DNA from: Gammaproteobacteria bacterium
GTDB lineage: Bacteria; Pseudomonadota; Gammaproteobacteria; BMS3Bbin11
Assembly (NCBI GenBank): GCA_013150915.1
Contig: JAADJE010000013.1
Location: 1 to 32,634 of the forward strand
DNA length: 32,634 bases
Reading direction: 5' to 3'
The position numbers were made by a program, and so were the translations under genes. This document shows, in pieces, positions 1-8,236 of the stretch (the stretch's first letter is position 1; every line of letters starts with the position of its first letter). The notes below the pieces were generated by a model. The model was not told where the DNA came from. It made no database searches and saw only the letters and a list, made by a program, of their open reading frames with translations.

Positions 1-2
1 AA

Positions 3-254
3 ATTCTTGATGCATTCGAATCAGGAAAATTGAAAAAATCTAAAACAGAAAAACAGCAAATCAAGCGCCATGCATCTGTCGCTGAGGCAACATTTAAAAA
101 GGATGCCCGTATAAATATTAGGTTGTCCTCCAGGGATCTGCGTTCTTTACAGGCCAGGGCGTTAATGGAAGGCATGCCATATCAAACGTTCGTGTCCAGT
201 ATTTTACATAAATTTATCGACGGTAAGCTTGTAGATAAATCAGCTAACAAGTGA
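3..254 (+). CDS. CopG/ribbon-helix-helix type II antitoxin, 5' end outside window
   Basis: The frame is open from the first complete codon at position 3 to TGA at 252-254. The TTG at 30 is not needed as a start, because the residues encoded before it (ILDAFESGK) continue the family pattern: an acidic N-terminal segment, a basic K/R-rich linker, then the RHH core (RINIRLSSRDLRSLQARA, followed by GMPYQTFVSSILHKF). Antitoxins of this COG5304-like family bind their own promoter and neutralise a toxin usually encoded just upstream, which here would lie outside the window. About 10-15 N-terminal residues are probably missing. The family assignment rests on the RHH core pattern. No partner gene is visible downstream, so completeness of the toxin-antitoxin pair is unknown. 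Confidence 0.75.
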   Translation: MLDAFESGKLKKSKTEKQQIKRHASVAEATFKKDARINIRLSSRDLRSLQARALMEGMPYQTFVSSILHKFIDGKLVDKSANK

Positions 255-262
255 CTGTGGTT

Positions 263-289
263 CCATAAGGGGCGTCCATAAGGGGTCGT
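263..289. repeat. Tandem 13/14-bp duplication
   Basis: CCATAAGGGGCGT (263-275) is followed at once by CCATAAGGGGTCGT (276-289), starting 9 bp after the antitoxin stop codon. No function is apparent. It could be a replication-slippage product or the scar of an inserted element. Confidence 0.6.
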
Positions 290-554
290 ATCTATTTTAC
301 GATGTATAAATCAAAAAAGACTTTTTTAACTGAATATAACTACCGGAACTGGTTGTAGTGGAAAGGATTTCACTTGAGCTGAAAATGACTGCTGCTGAGA
401 GTTATAAGATAGTGACTAATTTTATAGATTTTGCCAACCATATCTCGTAAGCGGCTGTTCGTGTTGTATATAGTAAATGTTTAAGCACCACCGGTTTTTG
501 ACCTTCCTTTCCTCTTTTCCCTGCCTTTTATCAGCCGTGCGCCAGCACAAAAAA
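290..554. other. Intergenic stretch without a recognisable gene
   Basis: This AT-rich stretch lies between two convergent genes. A frame open from 340 to TAA at 448-450 would encode about 36 residues with an ATG at 385 (MTAAESYKIVTNFIDFANHI). It has no clear ribosome binding site, and I recognise no family, so it may be a remnant of a decayed gene. No strong intrinsic terminator is visible on either strand. Confidence 0.35.
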
Positions 555-1502
555 CTACTCAAACGATGCTTTCTCGGCTTCCAGAACAGCAAGACTAATA
601 TGCTTGCCTACGTTCTCATTAAATCCAGGCCACTGCTGGTAATCAGCCAGTGCCGCAACAATTTTATCCTTCATCTCGAAATCTGAAAGGCCTTCCTCAT
701 AGTAGACAGTGGCTTTTCCGTAAAGTGTAGCAACGTATTTGCGAAAGCTTTCTACTATCTTTTTGTCGCCCGTCGGGCCATGGCCGGGAACATAATGTTT
801 GAAGTTTGCTGATATCAACTTTTCAGTCATGGCAAGGGTGCCGCGAAACGTACCGTCATTGAAGCGCGGGATTCTCTTATAGGTAACATTATCACCGGTA
901 AACATTACAGAGTCTTCAACGATTTCAAACATCGCATCCGTATAACTGTGGGTAGCAGGCATGATATGAATGCGCAATGTCAGCCCGCCAATTTTAAATG
1001 TATCGCCATCGGCCAGTGAGTTTTCTGGAATCACTGCGCGCGTTCCTTCTGTTGCTCCTTCAGTCAGCTTACTCATTAGCTTAATCCATGAGTCGGCTTC
1101 AGACTCCTTCGCCTTTCTGATCATTTCCGGGTGGGCATAGAACTTCGCTTTCGGATAAGCCTCCCGTATGGCCTGGTTACCGAGCCAGTGGTCACCGTGT
1201 ATATGGCTGTTGAAGACATGCGTGACGGGTTTATCGGTCAATTTCTTCACCTGCCGCAACACCATGCGTCCGGATTCAAGGCTAGAACCCGGATCAATAA
1301 TAACAACGCTGTCAGATCCGATAATTATTCCCGGGTTATTCATAAACCCCAAATTCTCCGCATTCGGCGTCTGGGTCGGCCCAAAGACAACATAAGTATG
1401 ATCTGCTACCTGTTGTACCCTGAAATCAGGCACAGGAGTCCCCGCCATTGCGTTAAATGAAACAAATACAAGCACCAGTATTAATAAAAAATTTTTGTTC
1501 AT
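555..1502 (-). CDS. Secreted metallo-beta-lactamase-fold hydrolase
   Basis: The product has 315 residues. The start at 1502 is preferred over upstream in-frame starts because an AGGA lies 7-8 nt before it and the protein then opens with a signal peptide (MNKNFLLILVLVFVSFNAMA). The zinc-binding motif HIHGDH covers residues 100-105. Further ligand regions are visible as THSYTD, GDN and VPGHGP. This is the layout of periplasmic MBL hydrolases related to subclass B and SoxH-like proteins. The substrate cannot be inferred. It starts 17 nt after the hemH stop, so the two are probably co-transcribed. The assignment of fold and export is firm, but the reaction is unknown. Confidence 0.85.
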   Translation of the reverse strand: MNKNFLLILVLVFVSFNAMAGTPVPDFRVQQVADHTYVVFGPTQTPNAENLGFMNNPGIIIGSDSVVIIDPGSSLESGRMVLRQVKKLTDKPVTHVFNSHIHGDHWLGNQAIREAYPKAKFYAHPEMIRKAKESEADSWIKLMSKLTEGATEGTRAVIPENSLADGDTFKIGGLTLRIHIMPATHSYTDAMFEIVEDSVMFTGDNVTYKRIPRFNDGTFRGTLAMTEKLISANFKHYVPGHGPTGDKKIVESFRKYVATLYGKATVYYEEGLSDFEMKDKIVAALADYQQWPGFNENVGKHISLAVLEAEKASFE

Positions 1503-1518
1503 AACAAATCCTGTCAAT

Positions 1519-2622
1519 TTATTCATCAGCACCAAGCTCTACAGCTCGTCGCTGTCTTTTATCCATCTGTTCCGGGGCATTATACCGTTCCAGTTCGGGC
1601 ATCCAGTTTCGTGTTTCATCTTCGATTATATCAACCAGCATTTTAATATGCCCAGGCTGTGCATTCAGTGCGGGAATATACTGGAATTTTTCACCGCCGG
1701 CATTCATAAACAAATCTCTGTTATGTTCTGCCACCTCTTCCAGTGTCTCCAGGCAATCCGCGGCGAAGCCCGGGCAGACCACATCGACTGCCCGAACACC
1801 TGATGCGGGCAAGCTACTGAGTGTTTCGTTCAGATAAGGCTGTAGCCAGGACTCCCTTCCAAAGCGTGACTGAAACACTACTTGCCAGGCAGCATCTTCC
1901 AGCCCCAGACGATCAGCCAGCAGCCGTGCCGTTTTCATGCATTCACAATAATACGGATCCCCCGCACGGTGATAGCGCTGTGGCAGACCATGAAAGGACA
2001 TCAATAACTGCTGCCCCTTGCCATTTTTTTGCCAGCTTGCCTCTATGCTCATTACCAGGGCATCTATATACGAAGGCCGGTCATGGTAATGCAAGGGCAT
2101 GCGCAGTTGCGGCAGTAAGCGCCAGGATTTCAAAATCCGTGTGACTTCATCAAAAACGGATGCCGTAGTCGTTGCAGAATATTGCGGAAACATTGGAATG
2201 ACCAGCAGGTAACGGCCATACTGCTGGCGAAATTCTTCCATCACTTTATGAATCGCAGGTTTTCCATAACGCATCGCCAGAGAGACCTTGTATCGTTCGG
2301 GGAAATGCCCGTCCAGCGAGACCTGTAACGCATCTGCCTGGGCCTGCGAATAAACGAGCAGCGGGGAACCCTTCTGTTGCCAAACTGTTTTATATGAACG
2401 TGCGACCTTACGCGACCGAAAACGCAAGATAAACAGGTGCATCACTAACCACCATAGAAATCGGGGGGATTCTACTACCCGTGGATCGGACAGAAACTCA
2501 TCAAGATAGCGACGCACAGCATTGACCGATGTATCATCCGGCGTACCCAGGTTGACCAGCATGACACCTATCCGGGTCTGCTTGTCGTGTTTATAATCTT
2601 CAGCACCGGCAAAATTGCTCAT
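1519..2622 (-). CDS. hemH: Ferrochelatase
   Basis: HemH inserts Fe2+ into protoporphyrin IX in the last step of protoheme synthesis, as a peripheral inner-membrane enzyme. The 367-residue product has the N-terminal GVMLVNLGTP segment, the catalytic His in MSFHGLPQRYH (about residue 211) and the acidic metal-site region GFAADCLETLEE (about residues 285-296). The ATG at 2622 is chosen because the longer frame begins with a GTG at 2664 and adds residues that do not belong to the family. No strong Shine-Dalgarno sequence is seen. The C-terminus carries a charged tail of about 25 residues, a little longer than in E. coli. Confidence 0.95.
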   Translation of the reverse strand: MSNFAGAEDYKHDKQTRIGVMLVNLGTPDDTSVNAVRRYLDEFLSDPRVVESPRFLWWLVMHLFILRFRSRKVARSYKTVWQQKGSPLLVYSQAQADALQVSLDGHFPERYKVSLAMRYGKPAIHKVMEEFRQQYGRYLLVIPMFPQYSATTTASVFDEVTRILKSWRLLPQLRMPLHYHDRPSYIDALVMSIEASWQKNGKGQQLLMSFHGLPQRYHRAGDPYYCECMKTARLLADRLGLEDAAWQVVFQSRFGRESWLQPYLNETLSSLPASGVRAVDVVCPGFAADCLETLEEVAEHNRDLFMNAGGEKFQYIPALNAQPGHIKMLVDIIEDETRNWMPELERYNAPEQMDKRQRRAVELGADE

Positions 2623-2820
2623 CAGTGACGTGTCCGTTAGTTCAAAAAAATAGATTTTACACACAGTGCATAGACAATCCTATCCACAATAAACCATCAC
2701 CACAAAAAGCATGAAAGCTGTTTTTCCTGATCTCAGTACTTACCGACCCGGGCAACCTGTCTCCTTCAACTCTGGAGGGCCTGTCAGCCTTACAATGACG
2801 GTGTCACGATTTGACGTCCC

Positions 2821-3639
2821 CTAATAACTCAACCTGATACGGTAACCACCGAACTTTCGAATATTGACGACCCCCTTGTCGAGAATCAGATACTGCCCCT
2901 TAATCCCCATTAGCCGTCCATGAATCTCATGTGTATTATCAAAATTCAACGGGTTCGCCTTTTCGGGATATTCCAGAACCGGGTAACGGATATCCAGTAA
3001 TTCTGCATCAAGCCATTCTATCGCACCGTCTTCTTCCTCTCTGATCAATGATTCAATCTGAGATCTCATGGCCTCGAACAGCTGGTCTCGTAAAGCACGC
3101 AAATCAATAGCCTTCGGCTCCCCTTTCAGCATCTTGCGCCAGTCGGTTCTGTCTGAGACCTGTTGCCGCAATATGTGCTCCAGTTTACCCGAGAGTAACC
3201 GCGTACCCACCTTGAATATCGGCAAGGTCTGTGATGCCCCCTGATCTATCCAGCGTGTCGGCACCTGAGTGCTGCGTGTAATGCCTACTTTAGCAGCAGA
3301 TGAATTGGCCAGATAAACGACATGATCCTGCATACAATTTGTTTCCCCCCATTTCTCATCACGGCAACTGCCTTCGGCAAAATGGCAGGTCTCAGGTCGT
3401 ACGATGCAAGTATCACATTCCGCCAGGCTACGCATGCAGGGAAAACAATAGCCCTGTGAAAAGCTTTTGCTGGTCCTTCGACCACAATGGATACAATTGA
3501 TCAGCCCCTTGTATTGCAGTGAAATATATTTTCCAATCAGAGGATTGAGGGGCACCACAACCTTGTTCAGCGGCATACCGTATTCCACGGGATTCATCAG
3601 CTGTGACTTGAGCTTGCGAAGATTACCTTCATGGTGCAT
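2821..3639 (-). CDS. DUF2797 family zinc-ribbon protein
   Basis: The product has 272 residues. Near the N-terminus are paired cysteines (CIHCGR, then GYCFPC, CDTC, and further Cys to about residue 100) that look like zinc-binding knuckles. They are followed by a segment resembling a degenerate GIY-YIG fold (VVYLANSSAAKVGITR, then TRWIDQGA). The C-terminal part closes with a short beta-rich region (GIKGQYLILDKGVVNIRKFGGY). This architecture is typical of DUF2797, a widespread gammaproteobacterial family without an established role. The Cys clusters and the GIY-YIG-like core suggest nucleic-acid binding, which is inference. Flanks of 115-200 nt on either side argue for its own promoter. Confidence 0.85.
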   Translation of the reverse strand: MHHEGNLRKLKSQLMNPVEYGMPLNKVVVPLNPLIGKYISLQYKGLINCIHCGRRTSKSFSQGYCFPCMRSLAECDTCIVRPETCHFAEGSCRDEKWGETNCMQDHVVYLANSSAAKVGITRSTQVPTRWIDQGASQTLPIFKVGTRLLSGKLEHILRQQVSDRTDWRKMLKGEPKAIDLRALRDQLFEAMRSQIESLIREEEDGAIEWLDAELLDIRYPVLEYPEKANPLNFDNTHEIHGRLMGIKGQYLILDKGVVNIRKFGGYRIRLSY

Positions 3640-3755
3640 GGTGTTATGTGTTCTCGTTATATCAGTATCTCGAGTTTATAGCACAAAAGCTGTTGAAGGC
3701 ATGTAACGGTACTGTCGGTTATTTCATGCGTGTGCAGGCATTCATGCCAAACTAA

Positions 3756-4121
3756 TTACTCCGCATAACCAAACTCTCCTACCCACTCATTTCCCACATA
3801 ATCAATATTCGCCCATTTTGGAATATAGGGCTTCGGGTTCACGATCGGGAAATCAGCTGTCCTGCTTTTATCAAACGCTATGATGGAACATTTTCTGGTC
3901 ATGCTTGCCCTGAAATGGATAAACAGACCATCCATCACCCTGGCGCAGTTTTCAACATCTTCTGTTTCACGAAAATAGCAGATCTTTTTGATCAAACAAC
4001 TAAAATAAAGCTCGACTTCAACCAGTAGGGGGATGGTCATTTTTCTCAGACGCCTTTGTGCCGCTTCGCTGACAGTCACCGAGATAAGCTTGCCTTTTAA
4101 TTCCACTTCATAATTCGCCAT
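3756..4121 (-). CDS. Uncharacterised conserved-looking protein, 121 aa
   Basis: I do not recognise a named domain. The protein is soluble, without a signal peptide or membrane segment. A GGGA lies 6 nt before the ATG. The central segment PLLVEVELYFSCLIKKICYF is hydrophobic with two Cys. The C-terminal part is Pro/Trp-containing (NPKPYIPKWANIDYVGNEW). It lies between the DUF2797 gene and the divergent rubredoxin gene. Coding potential looks real, because no competing long frame exists and the ribosome binding site is plausible. Its function is unknown. Confidence 0.65.
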   Translation of the reverse strand: MANYEVELKGKLISVTVSEAAQRRLRKMTIPLLVEVELYFSCLIKKICYFRETEDVENCARVMDGLFIHFRASMTRKCSIIAFDKSRTADFPIVNPKPYIPKWANIDYVGNEWVGEFGYAE

Positions 4122-4168
4122 ATATTTCCCATACTTCTTTTACCTGTTATCAAAACTATCGCGCCGAA

Positions 4169-4210
4169 GGTGGCATTATATCTTACCAACAACAGGGTAG
4201 AAATGCCGCC
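4169..4210. repeat. Imperfect hairpin in the divergent promoter region
   Basis: GGTGGCATT (4169-4177) pairs with AATGCCGCC (4202-4210), with one G-T pair. An inner CTTACC/GGTAG pairing lies between them. The element sits between the divergent start codons at 4121 and 4355, with no T-run. It may be an operator or a small structured element. Confidence 0.35.
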
Positions 4211-4354
4211 CTCGGCACGAAGAAATCCTGAAACGGGAATGCCTCAAACCCTGTAAAGATCAGGCATATATCGGTTCGGAATCCTGTTAAACTATTACCG
4301 TCTGGCAGTCGTCAGCCTGCCGTTCCCGAAACCCTGAATACTGGAGAAACTGTT

Positions 4355-4528
4355 ATGCGTAAATGGCGATGTGCAGTATGCGGTTTTGTCTATGAGGAAG
4401 AAAAAGGGCTGCCCGAAGAGGGCGTCTCGCCCAGCACCAGCTGGAACGATATCCCGGATAGCTGGCAATGCCCTGAATGTGGGGTCACCAAAGCCGAATT
4501 CGAAATGGCAGAACTGGACGACCGATAG
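4355..4528 (+). CDS. rubA: Rubredoxin
   Basis: This 57-residue one-iron electron carrier has two CxxC knuckles: CAVCG (residues 6-10) and CPECG about 29 residues further on. The spacing and the aromatic/Pro core (FVYEEEKGLPEEGV, then WNDIPDSWQCPECG) are those of classical rubredoxins. A GGAG lies 8 nt before the ATG, and the reading frame ends in TAG. Rubredoxins pass single electrons to oxidoreductases such as alkane hydroxylases or peroxide and oxygen reductases. No such partner is adjacent, so the physiological acceptor is open. It is transcribed rightward, 140 nt before uup. Confidence 0.93.
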   Translation: MRKWRCAVCGFVYEEEKGLPEEGVSPSTSWNDIPDSWQCPECGVTKAEFEMAELDDR

Positions 4529-4668
4529 GGACTTCTCATCCAATATTTAATAATAACCAGGAAGTTTTGACATTCAGAGATTGCTGCGCTTCAGTCTCCG
4601 TGACCGATTGAGATGCCCGTAGGGCACAAAAACACTGCACACACACCACATTTAACAGTATATATTCG

Positions 4669-6534
4669 ATGAGTCTTATCACCCTGCATGACATCACCCT
4701 GGGGTTTGGTCACCCTACCCTGATGGAAGGCATCAACCTCCGCATAGAGGAAGGTGAACGTATCGCCCTGCTGGGTCGGAATGGCTGCGGTAAATCCACT
4801 CTTTTAAAACTACTCACCAAGGAAATTTTACCCGATTCTGGCGAAATTCAATTTCGGACTGGACTGGTCGTTGCGCGTATGAGTCAGGATGTTTCCGGAG
4901 ACATATCCGGCACCAACTATTCGGTGATTGCATCCGGTCTGGGGAAAATCGGCCAGCATATTAATGACTACCATCAGTTCAGCCAGCGGATGGATGACCC
5001 GGCTAGCATAGATCGCATGCATCAGGCACAGGAAAAAATTGACTCCGCAAATGCCTGGTACTACATCCAGCGAATAGAAATCATTTTATCGAAACTGTCG
5101 CTTAGCGGTGATAAAGATTTTCGTACGTTGTCAGGCGGCCAGTCTCGTCGCGTCCTACTGGGCCGTGCACTGGTACAGGAACCCCATATTTTACTGCTGG
5201 ACGAGCCGACCAATCATCTCGATATCAGTATGATTGAATGGCTGGAAGACTTCCTGCTGGCACAAAATACCAGTCTGGTTTTTGTCTCACATGACCGACG
5301 TTTCGTACGGCGACTGGCAACACGTATCGTTGAACTGGAACGGGGGCAACTGACCTCATGGCCGGGTGATTACAATGAATACCGAAAGAACCGCGAACTG
5401 ATGCTGGCTGCCGAGCTCAAAAACGAAGCGTTGGAGGATAAGAAACTCGCCACTGAAGAGACCTGGATACGTCAGGGCATCAAGGCCCGACGCACCCGTA
5501 ACGAGGGTCGCGTCAGGGCGCTGAAAGCGCTACGTCGACAACGTCAGGCGCGGCGTGAAAGGACTGGCAATGTAAACATCGCTATCCAGCACAGTGGGCG
5601 CTCCGGAAAAATAGTGATTGAGGCGGAAGATGTCAGCTATGCCTATGATGAGCATGTGATAATCAAAGACTTTTCTATTACTGTCATGCGTGGCGATAAA
5701 ATCGGCCTGTTAGGTCCGAACGGCATCGGTAAAACTACCCTGTTACGATTATTACTGGGAAAGCTGAAGCCCCAGGATGGAAAGATCAAACACGGCACCC
5801 GTCTGGATATCGCCTATTTTGACCAGCAGCGTACACAACTGGATGATAAGGCTACGGTCGTCGACAACCTTAGCCTCGGTAAAAACTCGGTAACCATCAA
5901 TGGCAGGGAAAGGCACGTTATCAGCTACCTGCAGGATTTTCTTTTTACGCCTGAGCAGGCACGCGGCCCGGTCAATGCCCTGTCCGGCGGTGAAAAAAAC
6001 CGTCTGTTACTGGCTAAAATGTTCTGCCGACCCTCCAATATGCTGGTACTCGATGAACCAACAAATGACCTGGATTTTGAAACCCTGGATTTGCTCGAAC
6101 AGCTGTTGGTCGATTACACCGGAACCCTGCTGCTGATCAGCCACGACCGAAGCTTTATTAACGATGTTGTTACTTCGACTTTATCGTTTGAAGGCAGGGG
6201 TGTAATTGATGAATATGTCGGAGGCTTTGATGACTGGATGCGGCAGCGAACAGTGGCTAAAACTGAGAAAAAAACAGCCCTGAAAGTGGCGGCCGTTAAT
6301 ACCCATCCTGCAAAACAAACAAAACTCAGCTATAAACTTCAGCGTGAGCTGGATGAACTGCCACAAAAAATCGAACAGCTGGAGCAGGCCCGGCAGGCCC
6401 TACATAACACAATGGCTGACCCTGATTACTTTAAGCAGAGTAAAGATCAAATTACCAAGAATCAGAATAAACTTGCTGAAACCGATAAAGAACTTGAACA
6501 GGCCTATACCCGATGGGAAGAACTTGATGCTTAG
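4669..6534 (+). CDS. uup: ABC-F family ATPase Uup
   Basis: The product has 621 residues with two ABC domains in one chain and no membrane segments. Domain 1 has Walker A GRNGCGKS (about 36-43), signature LSGGQ (about 154-158) and Walker B ILLLDEPTNHLD. Domain 2 has GPNGIGKT, LSGGE and MLVLDEPTNDLD. An Arg-rich linker lies between them, and the last 80 or so residues form the charged coiled coil typical of Uup (QRELDELPQKIEQLEQ). ABC-F proteins act on ribosomes. Uup also affects precise excision of transposons and binds branched DNA in E. coli. The start lacks a clear Shine-Dalgarno sequence. Confidence 0.93.
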   Translation: MSLITLHDITLGFGHPTLMEGINLRIEEGERIALLGRNGCGKSTLLKLLTKEILPDSGEIQFRTGLVVARMSQDVSGDISGTNYSVIASGLGKIGQHINDYHQFSQRMDDPASIDRMHQAQEKIDSANAWYYIQRIEIILSKLSLSGDKDFRTLSGGQSRRVLLGRALVQEPHILLLDEPTNHLDISMIEWLEDFLLAQNTSLVFVSHDRRFVRRLATRIVELERGQLTSWPGDYNEYRKNRELMLAAELKNEALEDKKLATEETWIRQGIKARRTRNEGRVRALKALRRQRQARRERTGNVNIAIQHSGRSGKIVIEAEDVSYAYDEHVIIKDFSITVMRGDKIGLLGPNGIGKTTLLRLLLGKLKPQDGKIKHGTRLDIAYFDQQRTQLDDKATVVDNLSLGKNSVTINGRERHVISYLQDFLFTPEQARGPVNALSGGEKNRLLLAKMFCRPSNMLVLDEPTNDLDFETLDLLEQLLVDYTGTLLLISHDRSFINDVVTSTLSFEGRGVIDEYVGGFDDWMRQRTVAKTEKKTALKVAAVNTHPAKQTKLSYKLQRELDELPQKIEQLEQARQALHNTMADPDYFKQSKDQITKNQNKLAETDKELEQAYTRWEELDA

Positions 6535-6606
6535 ATCCTCCAATGTGTAAGATAAACCCTACTCCCTGCAGGAACGTCGCGCCTACAAGTGTAATTTGGA
6601 GTCTCC

Positions 6607-7503
6607 ATGACTGAAAACACACCACGTACGCGCCTGATCATCCTCGGCACTGGCAACCCCTACCCTGACCCGATGCGTAGCGGACCAGCTGCAGCCATCA
6701 TTGTTGACGACACACCCTATATCATCGACTTCGGCCCGGGTATTATCCGACGCACTGAGCTCGCGTATCTCAGTGGAGAATATTCACTGCGTTCACGAAA
6801 TCTGAAAACAGCCTTTCTCAGCCACATGCACTCTGACCACGCCATCGGCTATCCAGACCTTATATACACCCCCTGGGTTATGGGACGTGATGAACCCGTT
6901 CAGGTCTATGGCCCAAAAGGCCTGGATAATATGACTGCACACCTGTTGGCCGCCTATGACATGGACAAGGAGCAGCGTATCTGTGGTCTGGAGGCCATCA
7001 ACCCAGACGGTTTTGGTGCTGAGAGCCACGAAATTGAATCTGGATGTATCTATGAGGATGACCTGATTAAAGCTGAGGCCTTTGCGGTTGATCATGGCGA
7101 TACCTGGGATGCTTTCGGTTTCCGATTCGAGACGCCGGATGGTGTGATAGTAATCTCCGGTGATACCCGACCCACACCCGCGCTGATCGAAGCCTGTAAA
7201 GACTGCGACATCTTACTCCATGAAGTCTACTCAGCATCCGGTTTCAAAAAACGCCCGAAAGACTGGCAACTTTACCATTCCCATATGCATACTTCGACAG
7301 AAGAACTGACAATAATCGCCAACGAAATTAAACCGAATTTAGTTGTGATGACCCACTTACTGTTATGGGGAAGCTCAGAAGAGGAACTGATCAAAGAAGT
7401 TGAATCGGCTTATGATGGTGAAGTCGTCTGTGCCGATGACCTGGATATATTTGTACTGGAAACTGATGCTGTCGTCTACGGTAATTTGTTGCTGGAAGAG
7501 TAA
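6607..7503 (+). CDS. RNase Z-like metallo-beta-lactamase-fold hydrolase
   Basis: This is a 298-residue cytosolic protein. The HxHxDH zinc motif is HMHSDH (residues 73-78). Other ligand positions are visible in VDHGD, ISGDTRP and the late His of VVMTHLLL. The opening LIILGTGNPYPDPMRSGPA resembles the RNase Z/arylsulfatase AtsA branch of the superfamily. It lacks the long flexible arm of true tRNA 3' processing RNase Z, so I prefer a generic name. GGAG lies 6 nt before the ATG. It follows uup by 72 nt and could be co-transcribed. The substrate is not predictable. Confidence 0.85.
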   Translation: MTENTPRTRLIILGTGNPYPDPMRSGPAAAIIVDDTPYIIDFGPGIIRRTELAYLSGEYSLRSRNLKTAFLSHMHSDHAIGYPDLIYTPWVMGRDEPVQVYGPKGLDNMTAHLLAAYDMDKEQRICGLEAINPDGFGAESHEIESGCIYEDDLIKAEAFAVDHGDTWDAFGFRFETPDGVIVISGDTRPTPALIEACKDCDILLHEVYSASGFKKRPKDWQLYHSHMHTSTEELTIIANEIKPNLVVMTHLLLWGSSEEELIKEVESAYDGEVVCADDLDIFVLETDAVVYGNLLLEE

Positions 7504-7511
7504 TTTGAGGA

Positions 7512-7699
7512 TTAAAGAGGTTTCTTAAGCCTTACCGAAAAAACGTCACTCTCTACGTCTGCCCGGACTTCATCACCGAACACTCGTCGAATAACCAGGG
7601 CCGATGCCATGGGCACACCGGGTGATAACGAAACCAGGCTTGGTAGTAACTATCGAGGATAGCATCGAAGCGGTCGGCAGTTTGTTTAACGTTATGCAT
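7512..7699 (-). pseudogene. Probable decayed reading frame, two pieces
   Basis: Read leftward from the ATG at 7699, one frame gives ADRFDAILDSYYQAWFRYH, which looks like a genuine protein N-terminus and resembles the opening of DUF885-type proteins. It soon loses sense and stops at 7553. Near 7620 another frame takes over with plausible sequence (PGVPMASALVIRRVFGDEVR and on to SDVF), ending at TAA 7512-7514. A single frameshift or internal deletion would join them. The tail runs through the short repeat at 7513-7533. The identity of the parent gene is a guess. Confidence 0.35.
7513..7533 (-). repeat. Short dispersed repeat, copy 1 (IS-end-like)
   Basis: Read on the minus strand, GCTTAAGAAACCTCTTTAAT matches the repeat starting at 32542 (GCTTAAGGAACCTCTGATTA) with one mismatch over the first 15 bases and then a 2-bp gap. 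A third copy is at the trpD-trpC junction. Confidence 0.45.
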
Positions 7700-7715
7700 G
7701 GGACATAGTTTTAAT

Positions 7716-7800
7716 TTCCAAGTTCCAGGTAGAAGTCAAAACCTCACGATTCTGATTTTTGGTTTTAATCTGTAGACTTGGAACCTGGAACCTGGAACTT
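7716..7800. repeat. Heptamer inverted-repeat element A
   Basis: The left arm holds two 7-bp units, TTCCAAG and TTCCAGG (7716-7729). The right arm holds CTTGGAA, CCTGGAA and CCTGGAA (7777-7797), followed by CTT. An 11-bp stem forms between 7720-7730 and 7790-7800. The intervening 45-60 bp shows no gene. The element begins 16 nt after the osmC-like stop codon on the minus strand. It shares period and layout with elements B, C and D. Confidence 0.7.
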
Positions 7801-7816
7801 CATTTTTCCTTAATCC

Positions 7817-8236
7817 TTAATCTGCTTCTATTACTTCAAAATCATGTGTCATTTCTGCCGCTTTCGACAACATTATCGATGCTGAGCAGTATTTCTCTGC
7901 CGACAATTTCACGGCTCGCTCAATATGCTTTGTGCTCAAACCTCGCCCCGTAACGATAAAGTGTACATGAATATGGGTAAACACAGCCGGCACGGTGTCG
8001 GCACGTTTTGCTTCGATCACGGCCTTGCAGTTTGTCACATCCTGCCGGGATTTTTTCAGCATCAGCATAACGTCAATGGATGAACAGCCGCCGAGACCCA
8101 TCAGCAGTATTTCCATGGGTCTGGAACCTCTATTTTTACCCCCGACGTCGGGGCTGGCATCAATCAGAACTTTATGTCCACTGTCACCGCTGGCCTCAAA
8201 GGCCATGCCATCCAGCCAGTCTACTTCTACCCTCAT
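7817..8236 (-). CDS. OsmC/Ohr family protein
   Basis: The product has 139 residues. The two family cysteines appear in GLGGCSSIDV and in KYCSAS. In characterised OsmC/Ohr members they form the peroxidatic and resolving pair that reduces organic hydroperoxides. The first part (DASPDVGGKNRGSRPMEIL) matches the YhfA-like subgroup, for which peroxidase activity is less well established. The start codon overlaps the trpC stop as ATGA (8233-8236), so translation is probably coupled to trpC. There is no obvious functional link to tryptophan synthesis. Confidence 0.88.
   Translation of the reverse strand: MRVEVDWLDGMAFEASGDSGHKVLIDASPDVGGKNRGSRPMEILLMGLGGCSSIDVMLMLKKSRQDVTNCKAVIEAKRADTVPAVFTHIHVHFIVTGRGLSTKHIERAVKLSAEKYCSASIMLSKAAEMTHDFEVIEAD

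Noticed and set aside
6793-7095. 100-residue reading frame opposite the RNase Z-like gene
   Set aside because: It lies wholly inside a well-supported gene on the other strand and shows no domain or ribosome binding site.
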